This document shows, piece after piece, positions 26,786 to 34,975 of a DNA stretch of 64,000 bases (positions are counted from its first letter, which is position 1; the number at the start of each line of letters is the position of its first letter). The notes under the pieces are model-generated. The model made no database searches and was not told the DNA's origin. It was given only the letters and a program-made list of their open reading frames with translations. The position numbers and the translations under genes were made by a program. The stretch is from Flavobacterium sp. Root420. GTDB taxonomy: Bacteria > Bacteroidota > Bacteroidia > Flavobacteriales > Flavobacteriaceae. The stretch is taken from positions 620,394-684,393 of the forward strand of contig NZ_LMEF01000001.1 of assembly GCF_001427905.1 (NCBI RefSeq), written 5' to 3'.

Positions 26786-27505
26786 ATGAAAAAGATTTTA
26801 TTATTAGCCCTTACGTTCTCACTTACATCTTGCGCTGAGATGCAACAAACCCTGAATCAGCTGCCACAAATAACTTCACAATTTCCTGGAGTTGGAGGTG
26901 TCGATATTGCTGGCGGATTGAAAGAAGCACTAAATAAAGGAATTACGCAACAAGTAAGTAAATTAACTGCTGTTGATGGTTTTTATAGAAATGAAGCCGT
27001 AAAGATTTTAATGCCGGCAGAATTACAAAAAGTAGACGCTACTTTGCGAAAAATAGGTTTAAGTTCATTGGCAGATGAAGGCGTTAAAATGCTGAATCGT
27101 GCGGCTGAAGATGCCGTAAAAGAAGCCACTCCGATATTTGTTTCGGCTGTGAAAAATATGACTTTTACCGATGCTAAAAATATTTTGTTAGGAAACGACA
27201 GTGCTGCAACAAGTTATTTGCAAGGAAGTACAACAACAGCTTTGTACGGAAAATTTAATCCGGTGATTAAAAGCTCGTTTGAAAAAGTGGGTGCCGATGT
27301 AGTTTGGACAAAGATTATTACAAAATACAACACAATTCCGTTAGTCAAAAAGGTAAATCCAGATTTGACGGATTATACAACAACACAAGCTTTGGCAGGC
27401 GTTTTTAAAATGATTGCCGTTGAAGAAAAAGAGATCCGAAATAATATCAGTGAAAGAACAACTCCGTTATTGAAAAGTGTTTTTGCGATGCAGGACGGGA
27501 AATAA
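26786..27505 (+). CDS. DUF4197 domain lipoprotein
   Basis: 239 residues; lipobox LTSC (Cys about 16). The rest is a helical DUF4197 domain: GLKEALNKGITQQVSKL, DGFYRNEAVKILMPAELQKVDATLRKIGLSS, AEDAVKEATPIFVSAVKNMTFTDAKNIL, ATSYLQGSTTTALYGKF. Members are found across Gram-negative bacteria with no known biochemical role. The lipobox suggests a membrane-anchored periplasmic protein. Own promoter. Confidence 0.88.
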   Translation: MKKILLLALTFSLTSCAEMQQTLNQLPQITSQFPGVGGVDIAGGLKEALNKGITQQVSKLTAVDGFYRNEAVKILMPAELQKVDATLRKIGLSSLADEGVKMLNRAAEDAVKEATPIFVSAVKNMTFTDAKNILLGNDSAATSYLQGSTTTALYGKFNPVIKSSFEKVGADVVWTKIITKYNTIPLVKKVNPDLTDYTTTQALAGVFKMIAVEEKEIRNNISERTTPLLKSVFAMQDGK

Positions 27506-27613
27506 TTTTTTTGAAGGTTCAAAGGGACAAAGCAGCAAAGGTACAGAGAGTAAACCTTTGCAGCTTTAAGCCTTTGCTACTTTGTCACTAACGAAATAAA
27601 CCAACCAAAAAAA

Positions 27614-28468
27614 ATGCAAAAAATTACCATTCTGATTCACTGTAAAGACCAAAAAGGAATTATAGCTGCGGTGACCACTTTTATCGCCAAAGTAGATGGA
27701 AATATTACCTATATCGATCAACACGTTGATGTAGAGCAAAATGTATTCTTTATGCGATTGGAATGTGAATGGACTAACAGCCACATCACTATTGACGGAC
27801 TAAAGACTGATTTTGATCAAACTATTGCAACAAACTTTGATATGTCCTGGGATTTGTACAATCAGGAACAAAAACCAAAAATGGCTTTGTTTGTTTCTAA
27901 GTACGACCACTGTTTGTTTGATATTTTGGGACGTTACAGCGCAGATGAACTCAATGTGGAGATTCCGGTAATTATTAGCAATCATAATGACTTACGATCT
28001 ATTGCAGAACGCTTTGATATTCCGTTTCATTGTGTGCCGTTTACAAAAGACAATAAAGAAGAAGGTGAAGCCAGACAAATTGAACTGCTGAAAAGATATC
28101 AGATCAATTTTATTGTTCTGGCGCGCTATATGCAGATTATTACACCCAAATTGATTTCGCTCTACGAGAATCGAATTATTAATATTCACCATTCGTTTTT
28201 ACCGGCTTTTCCAGGGGCAAAACCTTACCATTCGGCTTTTAAACGCGGGGTAAAAATTATTGGTGCAACCAGTCATTATGTGACAGAAGAATTAGATGAA
28301 GGTCCGATTATCGAGCAGGATATTGCGAGGGTTTCTCACATTCATTCTGTTGATGATTTTATCATGAAAGGACGTGATCTGGAGCGTATTGTTTTGGCGC
28401 GGGCTATTAAGTTGCATGCTGAACGTAAGACGATGGTTTATAGTAATAAAACAGTTGTTTTTTCTTAG
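27614..28468 (+). CDS. purU: formyltetrahydrofolate deformylase
   Basis: 284 residues. N-terminal ACT-type regulatory domain (1-80; ILIHCKDQKGIIAAVTTFIA), then the formyltransferase-fold catalytic domain with MALFVSKYDHCLFDIL, the catalytic segment NIHHSFLPAFPGAKPYHSAF and ATSHYVTEELDEGPIIEQD (Asn, His and Asp of the active site). It hydrolyses 10-formyl-THF to THF and formate, balancing one-carbon pools and supplying formate for purine synthesis. Length typical. Single gene. Confidence 0.94.
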   Translation: MQKITILIHCKDQKGIIAAVTTFIAKVDGNITYIDQHVDVEQNVFFMRLECEWTNSHITIDGLKTDFDQTIATNFDMSWDLYNQEQKPKMALFVSKYDHCLFDILGRYSADELNVEIPVIISNHNDLRSIAERFDIPFHCVPFTKDNKEEGEARQIELLKRYQINFIVLARYMQIITPKLISLYENRIINIHHSFLPAFPGAKPYHSAFKRGVKIIGATSHYVTEELDEGPIIEQDIARVSHIHSVDDFIMKGRDLERIVLARAIKLHAERKTMVYSNKTVVFS

Positions 28469-28540
28469 GTTCAAAGTGGCAGAGGAGCAAAGGTTCAAAG
28501 GTTTTTCTTTATAACAACTATTTTTCTTACCGTAAAGATT

Positions 28541-28990
28541 TTTTACCGCAAAGTTCGCTAAGATTTATTTTTCTCTATCTTTAACTAAATCTTTAAAAAG
28601 ATCGCAAAGGCTGTTGTCTATAGATTTTTGCCACGTTTTTTTATGGATTGAAACGAACTATATTTTACCGCAAAGTTCGCTAAGATTTATTTTTCTCTGT
28701 CTTTAACTAAATCTTTAAAAAGATCGCAAAGGCTGTTGTCTATATATTTTTGCCACGTTTTTTTTATGGATTGAAACGAACTATATTTTACCGCAAAGTT
28801 CGCTAAGATTTATTTTTCTATGTCTTTAACTAAATCTTTAAAAAGATCGCAAAGGCTGTTGTCTATATATTTTTGCCACGGATTTTTATGGATTGAAACG
28901 AACTATGTTTTTACCGCAAAGGGCACTAAGATTTATTTTTCTTTGTCTTTTATTTAAACTTTTAAAAGATCGCAAAGCTTTGTCGATTTG
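28541..28990. repeat. 123-bp tandem repeat, about 3.6 copies
   Basis: Units begin TTTTACCGCAAAGTTCGC at 28541, 28663 and 28786; a diverged partial unit starts at 28909. Each contains TCTTTAACTAAATC, AAAGATCGCAAAGGCTGTTG, TTTTTGCCACG and ATGGATTGAAACGAAC. Copies differ at only a few bases. No ORF spans them. The rest of 28990-29270 is AT-rich without a gene. Confidence 0.9.
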
Positions 28991-29270
28991 GCATGCGAAT
29001 TTTACTTTAAGTGTTTCATGAATGCTTCAAATTAACCTTTTTTGAATGTAATTGTTAATTTTTCAGTTGATTGCATAGTAGTACAATTTAATATTTCACA
29101 AACACACAACCTAAACCTTATCATATTCATAAGCAAAATTGATAACTATTATATTTTAATAACCAAAAATTATATTTGGGTATAAAATCCTTAAAATGAA
29201 CTCTTAAAAAATCTTAACTTATGTCCAACAAAGTAATAACAAAACCTTAACAGCAAAACATTCATATATG

Positions 29271-29367
29271 TTAGATCTTTGTAATGTAATAAACTGGTTA
29301 TTTATTATTTTGGTTTTGGTTAGTTAAATGATGCCGGCGTCTTCGAGATGCCGGCATTCTTTTTTTA
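29271..29367 (+). ncRNA. possible small RNA unit (promoter plus terminator, no ORF)
   Basis: A leader TTAGATCTTTGTAATGTAATA (29271-29291) resembles the promoter stretch TTAGCATCTTTGTAATG upstream of the DUF4142 gene at 36960. About 40 bases on, the stem ATGCCGGC / GCCGGCAT (29331-29357) with an 11-base loop is followed by seven T. No ORF with a start lies between. Speculative. Confidence 0.35.
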
Positions 29368-29417
29368 TGAACTTTTTATTTTACGTTGACTAGCTCTGAG
29401 CATAATTTAACCGCAAA

Positions 29418-29541
29418 GGGCGCTAAGATTTTAACTTAACTATGTGGTAGGAAAACACAAAGTTCGCAAAGCTTTATATTAATCTAGCTTTGCGAACTTT
29501 GCGTTTTTATAGAACCAAATAAGTAAAAAATCTTAGCGCCC
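29418..29541. repeat. nested inverted repeat of the CGCAAAG type
   Basis: Outer arms GGGCGCTAAGATTTT (29418-29432) and complement 29527-29541; inner arms AAAGTTCGCAAAGCT (29459-29473) and 29486-29500. Same two-layer design as 15331-15480. Confidence 0.78.
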
Positions 29542-29801
29542 TCCTCCTATGTTTGCAAAGTTAATTTATAAGTTTTTGCTTTTTTTAAATTTGCATTGAT
29601 AAAGTGAAAAAGAATGAGAGTGCATTCGCGTCTAAATAGTTCACAGAAACATATTCTCGCAAAGAAATTACCTCATTCTTTTTATCTTTTAGAGTCTGAA
29701 CAGAATGTAAGGAATCAGGCAGGGCTTGATATCCAGAATATCCAATCAGGAGAAAAGACGAAGGAAGATTCATCACTTTATAAATTAAATTAAAAAAAGA
29801 A

Positions 29802-30841
29802 ATGATGGGTAAAATTGTAAAGCAAACAGCAGGAATTGATGTAGCACAAAAAGAATTGGTGGTTACTTTGGGACGCATTTTTGATGATTTTTCGATAGAA
29901 TTATTTGCCCATAAAGTTTTTAAAAATAGCGATTCGGGTTTTATTTCATTGGTTGAATGGACACACAAACTAACAGAGAATGAAACAGATGTTCGTTATG
30001 TGATGGAGGCCACTGGTGTATACCATCAGCAGTTTGCTTATTTTTTATCTGAAAACAATTACGAAGTAAGTATTGTTCTGCCTAATAAAATCAGTAATTA
30101 TATACGGACTTTGGAATTAAAACCATTACAGACAAAAGCTGCTCACAAGCAATTGCACAATTTGGTTTAGAGCGAAAATTAGACCTCTGGTGCAAACCCA
30201 AAACTGTCTATAAGGAATTACAGCAGCTAACCAGGGAAAGGGATCAGATTGTTCAGGAAAGAAGCATAATTAAAAATCAAATACATGCTGAAAATGCAGA
30301 AGCTCAACCCAATGAAAAAAGTGTGAAGCGAATGCAGGCAAGAATACGATTTTTAAACTCACAGGAGAAAGAAATCAAAGAGGATATTAACTGTCTGGTA
30401 AAAGAAAATACAGATGTAAAACAAGTTATAGACAGAATAACAACCATACCTGGGGTTGGGAAATTAACGGCTGTAATAGTTTTGGCAGAAACAAATGGTT
30501 TTGAACTCATAAGAAACAAATCTCAATTATCAAGTTATGCAGGATTGGATGTAAAAGAAAAGCAATCTGGCACATCAGTAAAAGGTAAGCCCAGGATATC
30601 TAAAAAAGGAAATAGAAATTTACGAAAATCAATGCATTTACCAGCACTGACAGTAGTGAAATGGGACGATAATTTTAGAGCGATATATGCCAGATTAGTA
30701 TCTAAACATGGAATTAAAATGAAAGCTTTGGTATCTATTCAAAGAAAAATACTGGAATTAATATACATCCTATTCAAAAACGAAACAATTTACGATAAAG
30801 ACTATATTAATAAAAATAGCGTGAAAACACATAAGGTTTAG
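29802..30841 (+). pseudogene. IS110-family transposase, frameshifted
   Basis: The N-terminal part (29802-30170) has the DEDD nuclease start, QTAGIDVAQKELVVTL and VMEATGVYHQ. The C-terminal part (from about 30120 in another frame to 30841) has GLERKLDLWCKPK, the transposase_20 segment TTIPGVGKLTAVIVLAE and LSSYAGLDVKEKQSGTSVKGKPRISKKGN. The frames fail to join near 30120-30150, where the third acidic motif should read TDKxDxQAIAQFG but appears as TDKSCSQAIAQFG. At least one indel is needed, so the copy is dead. IS110 elements lack terminal inverted repeats, and the ends could not be placed. Confidence 0.85.
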
Positions 30842-30962
30842 CACGCTATAGAGACTAGCTCAATGACTGTCTTGAAAAACAAAATTAATAAAAATTAAGA
30901 TTTAAATTGGAAATCAACACAGAATCTTTGCGGTTAAATAAACGTTCCAACAAAACCTAAAA

Positions 30963-31763
30963 CTAATTTCTAAGCCTTTCGTGGAGTAATTTGAAATACG
31001 GGAAAGCCTTTAAAAGTCGGCTGCCGTGCCAGGAGAACATTTCGCCGTCGACGAAAATAGTTTTGGCGTGATGTGTAAAACGGCCTATTTCAAAGGCGTC
31101 TTCTTCTTTGAAAGGATATGGTTCTGAGGAAAGGAAAACCAAATCGGGATCGCCTTCTAAACGCATTTTTTTAAGTTCAATTTCAGGATAACGACCTTTA
31201 TCTTCATAAATATTCTGAAAATGATTCAGTTTTAATAATTCATTTATGTAAGTGTCCTTTCCTGCGACCATGTATGGATTTTTCCAAATAAAATAGGCTG
31301 CTTTTTTAGATGGAATATCCTGAATATATTTTTTGAAATCGCTCAGGGCGAAAGTCAGTTTGTCATTCCATTTTTGGGCTTCGGTTCTGCAATTAAACAA
31401 TTGACCGAAATCTGAAATCATCTGAAAGTTGTCTTCAACAGAAACTATATTCGTTACCCAAACCGGACAAATAGCGCTTAACTGTTCTACGATTTCAAGT
31501 GTATTTTCTTCTTTGTTGCAAATGATAATATCGGGTTGCAGTAATTTTATTTTTTCAAAATGAATCTTCTTGGTTCCGCCAACAATTTTCTTCGTTGATT
31601 TGAGATGATAAGGATGCACACAAAACTTCGTGATTCCGATTATTTTTTCTTCTAAACCTAAATCATAAAGCAATTCGGTTTGAGAAGGAACCAACGAAAT
31701 GATTCGTTTTGGAGCTGCCTCAAAAGAATGTAAAGTACCAAGCTGATCAATTAATTGTTTCAT
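30963..31763 (-). CDS. BtuF-like helical-backbone metal/corrinoid-binding protein
   Basis: 266 residues matching the periplasmic-binding-protein class III of BtuF/FecB type: RIISLVPSQTELLYDLGLEEKIIGITKFCVHP, LLQPDIIICNKEEN, AYFIWKNPYMVAGKDTYINELLKL, DLVFLSSEPYPFKEEDA. BtuF proteins bind vitamin B12 for ABC import. This one starts MKQLIDQLGTLHSFEAAPK with no signal peptide or lipobox, so it may stay in the cytoplasm. No transporter partner adjoins it. A link with B12-dependent IcmF 7 kb away is only suggestive. Confidence 0.8.
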   Translation of the reverse strand: MKQLIDQLGTLHSFEAAPKRIISLVPSQTELLYDLGLEEKIIGITKFCVHPYHLKSTKKIVGGTKKIHFEKIKLLQPDIIICNKEENTLEIVEQLSAICPVWVTNIVSVEDNFQMISDFGQLFNCRTEAQKWNDKLTFALSDFKKYIQDIPSKKAAYFIWKNPYMVAGKDTYINELLKLNHFQNIYEDKGRYPEIELKKMRLEGDPDLVFLSSEPYPFKEEDAFEIGRFTHHAKTIFVDGEMFSWHGSRLLKAFPYFKLLHERLRN

Positions 31764-31804
31764 GTTTTCTTTGTTTCAGGTTTCAGGTTTGTTGGAATTT
31801 TTAT

Positions 31805-31896
31805 TTAACCGCAAAGTTCGCTAAGGTTTACGCTATTAACGCAAAGTTATTCCCTTTGCGAGCCTTGCGAAAAAACTTTGCGAACTTTGCGGTTAA
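31805..31896. repeat. inverted repeat of the CGCAAAG type
   Basis: TTAACCGCAAAGTTCGC (31805-31821) faces GCGAACTTTGCGGTTAA (31880-31896); the 58-bp loop has further CGCAAAG fragments. Fills the gap between the BtuF-like gene and pyrF. Confidence 0.78.
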
Positions 31897-31924
31897 GTTA
31901 TTCAAAGTAGGGCAACTTGAAACC

Positions 31925-32782
31925 TTAAACCTGAAACTTGGAATTTAAAATCTCTTCCATTTCCTGTTGTACTTTCAATGCTTCTTCTCTTGCTTTTTCA
32001 GCGAAATCAGTTCCTTTTGAAGCGTAGATAATTGCTCTTCCAGAGTTTACCAATAAACCTACCTTATCATTCATTCCGTATTTGCATACTTCTGATAAGC
32101 TTCCGCCTTGCGCGCCAATTCCGGGAACTAATAAAAAACTGTCTGGGACAATCTTTCTGACATCTGCAAAATATTCGGCTTTGGTAGCACCGACAACGTA
32201 CATTAAATTTTCACTATTTTTCCATGTTTTAGAGGTTTCTAAAACCTGTTTGTATAATTCTTTAGCTCCGCTCTGTTCGGCTTCGCCTCGAGTTCCGTTT
32301 ATAGTTAGGGTTTGAAAATCAAAAGCACCTTCGTTAGACGTTAAGGCTAACATGATCGTATGTTTGTTTTCGAAAGCCAGAAAAGGTTCCACCGAATCTT
32401 TTCCCATATAAGGCGCAACAGTTACACTATCAAATTTTAAATCTTCAAAAAAAGCTTTTGCATACATGCTTGAAGTATTCCCGATATCACCACGTTTTGC
32501 ATCGGCGATTGTAAACATTTCAGGAAAATTTTCATTGATATAATTAATTGTTTTTTGCAATGACATCCAGCCTTTTATTCCATACGCTTCAAAAAAAGCA
32601 GTATTTGGTTTGTATCCAATAGTTAAGTCGTGTGTAGCGTCGATTATGGCTTTATTAAATTCGAAAATAGGATCTTCGGTTTCTAATAAATGAGGTGGTA
32701 TTTTAGTTAAATCAGGATCTAAGCCAACGCATAAAAATGATTTTTTTTGAAGTATTTGTTCGTGTAGTTGTTGTGTTGTCAT
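31925..32782 (-). CDS. pyrF: orotidine 5'-phosphate decarboxylase
   Basis: 285 residues, the longer type 2 PyrF class. It decarboxylates OMP to UMP, the last step of pyrimidine synthesis. Motifs: [30 protein letters not shown], the catalytic Lys/Asp loop [22 protein letters not shown], and [11 protein letters not shown] with [14 protein letters not shown] at the phosphate site. The start at 32782 (MTTQQLHEQ) is chosen; an upstream ATG at 32857 adds 25 unrelated residues. Confidence 0.94.
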   Translation of the reverse strand: MTTQQLHEQILQKKSFLCVGLDPDLTKIPPHLLETEDPIFEFNKAIIDATHDLTIGYKPNTAFFEAYGIKGWMSLQKTINYINENFPEMFTIADAKRGDIGNTSSMYAKAFFEDLKFDSVTVAPYMGKDSVEPFLAFENKHTIMLALTSNEGAFDFQTLTINGTRGEAEQSGAKELYKQVLETSKTWKNSENLMYVVGATKAEYFADVRKIVPDSFLLVPGIGAQGGSLSEVCKYGMNDKVGLLVNSGRAIIYASKGTDFAEKAREEALKVQQEMEEILNSKFQV

Positions 32783-32984
32783 ATTGTATTTTACTAGTGC
32801 GGCAAAATTACAAATAATATTATTGGTTTTTGAATGATTTTCGGCCACGAATTTCACGAATTTTTATAAATTAAAATAATACTAATTTGAATTTACAAAT
32901 TCTTTTTTTGCTTTTAAATTTTAAACATTGAATTCCTATAACATCTTTCTCAAATTGTATAAGAAAAGAAAGCAACTGCTCAGC

Positions 32985-32992
32985 TATTTTTG
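32985..32992 (+). promoter_or_regulatory. predicted -7 box of the dps gene
   Basis: TATTTTTG fits TAnnTTTG and ends 25 bp before the ATG at 33018, which supports that start over an in-frame alternative at 32928. Confidence 0.55.
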
Positions 32993-33017
32993 TAAAAGAA
33001 CCTTAAATCAAGCAATT

Positions 33018-33491
33018 ATGAGCCCAAATATCGGAATCAGCCCAAAGAATTTAAAAAAGAGCACCAGCATATTAGCCACAATTTTATCAAATGAAATGAC
33101 TTTGTATGTTAAGACCCGAAAATTTCATTGGAACATTTCAGGAAACAGCTTTATGGAATTGCACAAATTGTTTGAAGATCAATATCGCATTTTAGAAGCT
33201 AATATTGATGAAGTTGCAGAACGTATTAGCCAACTTGGTGAAAAAACGATTGGCACCATGAAAGAATTTATTGAAAATTCTACCTTAAAAGAATCTCCAA
33301 AAGAATATGCCTCTCAAAAAAGCATGTTGGAAGAACTTTTAGAAAATCATGAACAATTAGTTACAGAATTTAGAGATTACATTCCTCTTTTTGAAAATGA
33401 AAATAATGACATTGGTTCAGCCGATTTTGTTACAGGTCTATTACAACAACATGAAAAGATGGCCTGGATTTTAAGACGTTATCAAGTGTAA
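33018..33491 (+). CDS. dps: Dps family ferritin-like DNA-protection protein
   Basis: 157 residues. The Dps ferroxidase pattern is seen: KTRKFHWNISGNSFMELHKLFEDQYRILEANIDEVAERI, with the His, Asp and Glu ligands spaced as in the family. Dps forms 12-subunit shells that oxidise and store iron using hydrogen peroxide and shield DNA. The start at 33018 follows a -7 box. The next gene encodes a CsbD-type stress protein, fitting a stress-response location. Confidence 0.92.
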   Translation: MSPNIGISPKNLKKSTSILATILSNEMTLYVKTRKFHWNISGNSFMELHKLFEDQYRILEANIDEVAERISQLGEKTIGTMKEFIENSTLKESPKEYASQKSMLEELLENHEQLVTEFRDYIPLFENENNDIGSADFVTGLLQQHEKMAWILRRYQV

Positions 33492-33598
33492 AAAATTATA
33501 CAAATGTGAATTATACAACAGTTAGACAAATAAGTATAACAAAAATTAACTGATAATTTGCAACTTTACATTACATAATTATATAAATAAAAATATTC

Positions 33599-33784
33599 AT
33601 GAATACTACAGAAATTAAAGGGAACTGGAACGAGTTGAAGGGGAAACTTAAACAAAAATACGCAAATCTTACAGATGATGATTTAATGTACGCTGAAGGT
33701 AAAGAAGATGAAATTTATGGAAGACTTCAGCAAAAATTAGGTAAGACTAAAGAAGAAGTTCAACAAATCATTTCAGATTTGTAA
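33599..33784 (+). CDS. CsbD family stress-response protein
   Basis: 61 residues covering the whole CsbD domain: [53 protein letters not shown]. Small, charged, helical proteins of this family are induced by general stress in many bacteria; the molecular role is unknown. 107 bp after dps, with a terminator following. Confidence 0.93.
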   Translation: MNTTEIKGNWNELKGKLKQKYANLTDDDLMYAEGKEDEIYGRLQQKLGKTKEEVQQIISDL

Positions 33785-33805
33785 AATCTTCTAAGTCAAA
33801 CCAGG

Positions 33806-33842
33806 ATACCGTCTAATAAAAAACATTAGACGGTATTTTTTT
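33806..33842 (+). terminator. terminator after csbD-type gene
   Basis: ATACCGTCTAAT / ATTAGACGGTAT stem, then TTTTTTT; starts 22 bp past the stop. Confidence 0.9.
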
Positions 33843-33941
33843 GATTTTTTTTACTATATTGTTATAATACTTGACGTATCCAATGGGAATTACTCTCAGA
33901 ACCAAAAATAAATTAATTATCTTTAACCAAATTTTTATAAA

Positions 33942-34493
33942 ATGAAACTATTTATAAAGTTCGACATAAACACCATTTGTTCTCTTTATTTAAAGCAAAA
34001 TCTTGAGGAGCAAAATATAAACTTTAAAACTTTAGGATTTGGTGAGATCGAAATTGAAGATAATCTGGATGTAGAAAAACTCGAAGCTTTAAAAGAAAAC
34101 TTAGCCCCACATGGTTTTGAGGTTGTTGAAAATCAAAAAAGTGTTTTAGTTCAAAAAATTAAGGATGCGATAATTGAACTTGTTTTCCTGGAAGACAGTA
34201 ACAATTATAAAAGCTCTGTGTTTTTAGCCGAAAAATTAAACCACAGTTACGGATACTTGTCCAATGTTTTTTCGGAAGTAACCTACTCTTCTATCGAAAA
34301 TTTTATTATTTTACAAAAAATTGAAAGAGCCAAACAATTAATTATTATTAATGAAATGAGTTTGACCGAAATTGCTTTTTTACTAAATTACTCTAGTGTA
34401 GCACATTTAAGTACACAGTTTAAAAACACTACCGGAATTACGCCATCGGCTTTTCAGAGAATTATTAAAAAACGAAGAGAAAATTTAAAATAA
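33942..34493 (+). CDS. AraC-type transcriptional regulator with short N-terminal domain
   Basis: 183 residues. The C-terminal half is an AraC DNA-binding domain (KSSVFLAEKLNHSYGYLSNVFSEV, SLTEIAFLLNYSSVAHLSTQFKN, TGITPSAFQRIIKKRR). The N-terminal 65 residues (MKLFIKFDINTICSLYLKQNLEEQN, GFGEIEIEDNLDVEKLEALKENL) look like a small ferredoxin-like alpha/beta sensor. It is followed 20 bp later by a response regulator and then a histidine kinase, so it is likely the output of that signalling operon. Confidence 0.88.
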   Translation: MKLFIKFDINTICSLYLKQNLEEQNINFKTLGFGEIEIEDNLDVEKLEALKENLAPHGFEVVENQKSVLVQKIKDAIIELVFLEDSNNYKSSVFLAEKLNHSYGYLSNVFSEVTYSSIENFIILQKIERAKQLIIINEMSLTEIAFLLNYSSVAHLSTQFKNTTGITPSAFQRIIKKRRENLK

Positions 34494-34513
34494 AACCTAA
34501 ATACTATACTAAA

Positions 34514-34963
34514 ATGCAAAAAAACGCATTAAATATTTTATTGGCTGATGATGATGAAGATGATCGTCTTTTTTTCAAAGACGCTTTTGAAGAAATCAAA
34601 ATACAAACTAAAGTACAATTTGTTCATGATGGGATGCAGTTAATGGATCATTTAATGGATCCTGAAAACAAATTACCGGATATATTGTTTCTGGATTTGA
34701 ATATGCCAAAAAAAACGGGTAAGGAATGTTTGATCGAAATTAAAAAAACAGATCATCTAAAAAACATTATTATTGCCATTTACTCCACTTCATCGTCTGA
34801 AGAAGATATTGAGGACACTTTTGTACAAGGAGCTAATATTTACATTAAAAAACCAAGCGATTTTAATACGCTTAAAAAAATTATAAATGAAGTCGTGACC
34901 GTTAACTGGCACTATCACACATCAGGTTTGAACCGTGATAACTTTTTGTTACGACTAAAATAA
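34514..34963 (+). CDS. single-domain response regulator
   Basis: 149 residues: one receiver domain with acidic pocket ADDDED (residues 11-16), phospho-acceptor Asp61 in LFLDLNMPKKTG, Thr/Ser region IYSTSSS, and the conserved Lys in IYIKKPSDF. No output domain. It resembles the Rcp1-type regulators that pair with phytochrome-like kinases in Bacteroidota. 12 bp before the kinase gene. Confidence 0.93.
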   Translation: MQKNALNILLADDDEDDRLFFKDAFEEIKIQTKVQFVHDGMQLMDHLMDPENKLPDILFLDLNMPKKTGKECLIEIKKTDHLKNIIIAIYSTSSSEEDIEDTFVQGANIYIKKPSDFNTLKKIINEVVTVNWHYHTSGLNRDNFLLRLK

Positions 34964-34975
34964 TACGCATGCTAA

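Noticed and set aside
28541..28990. Possible CRISPR array
   Set aside because: Units are 123 bp and repeat end to end without unique spacers; no cas genes nearby.
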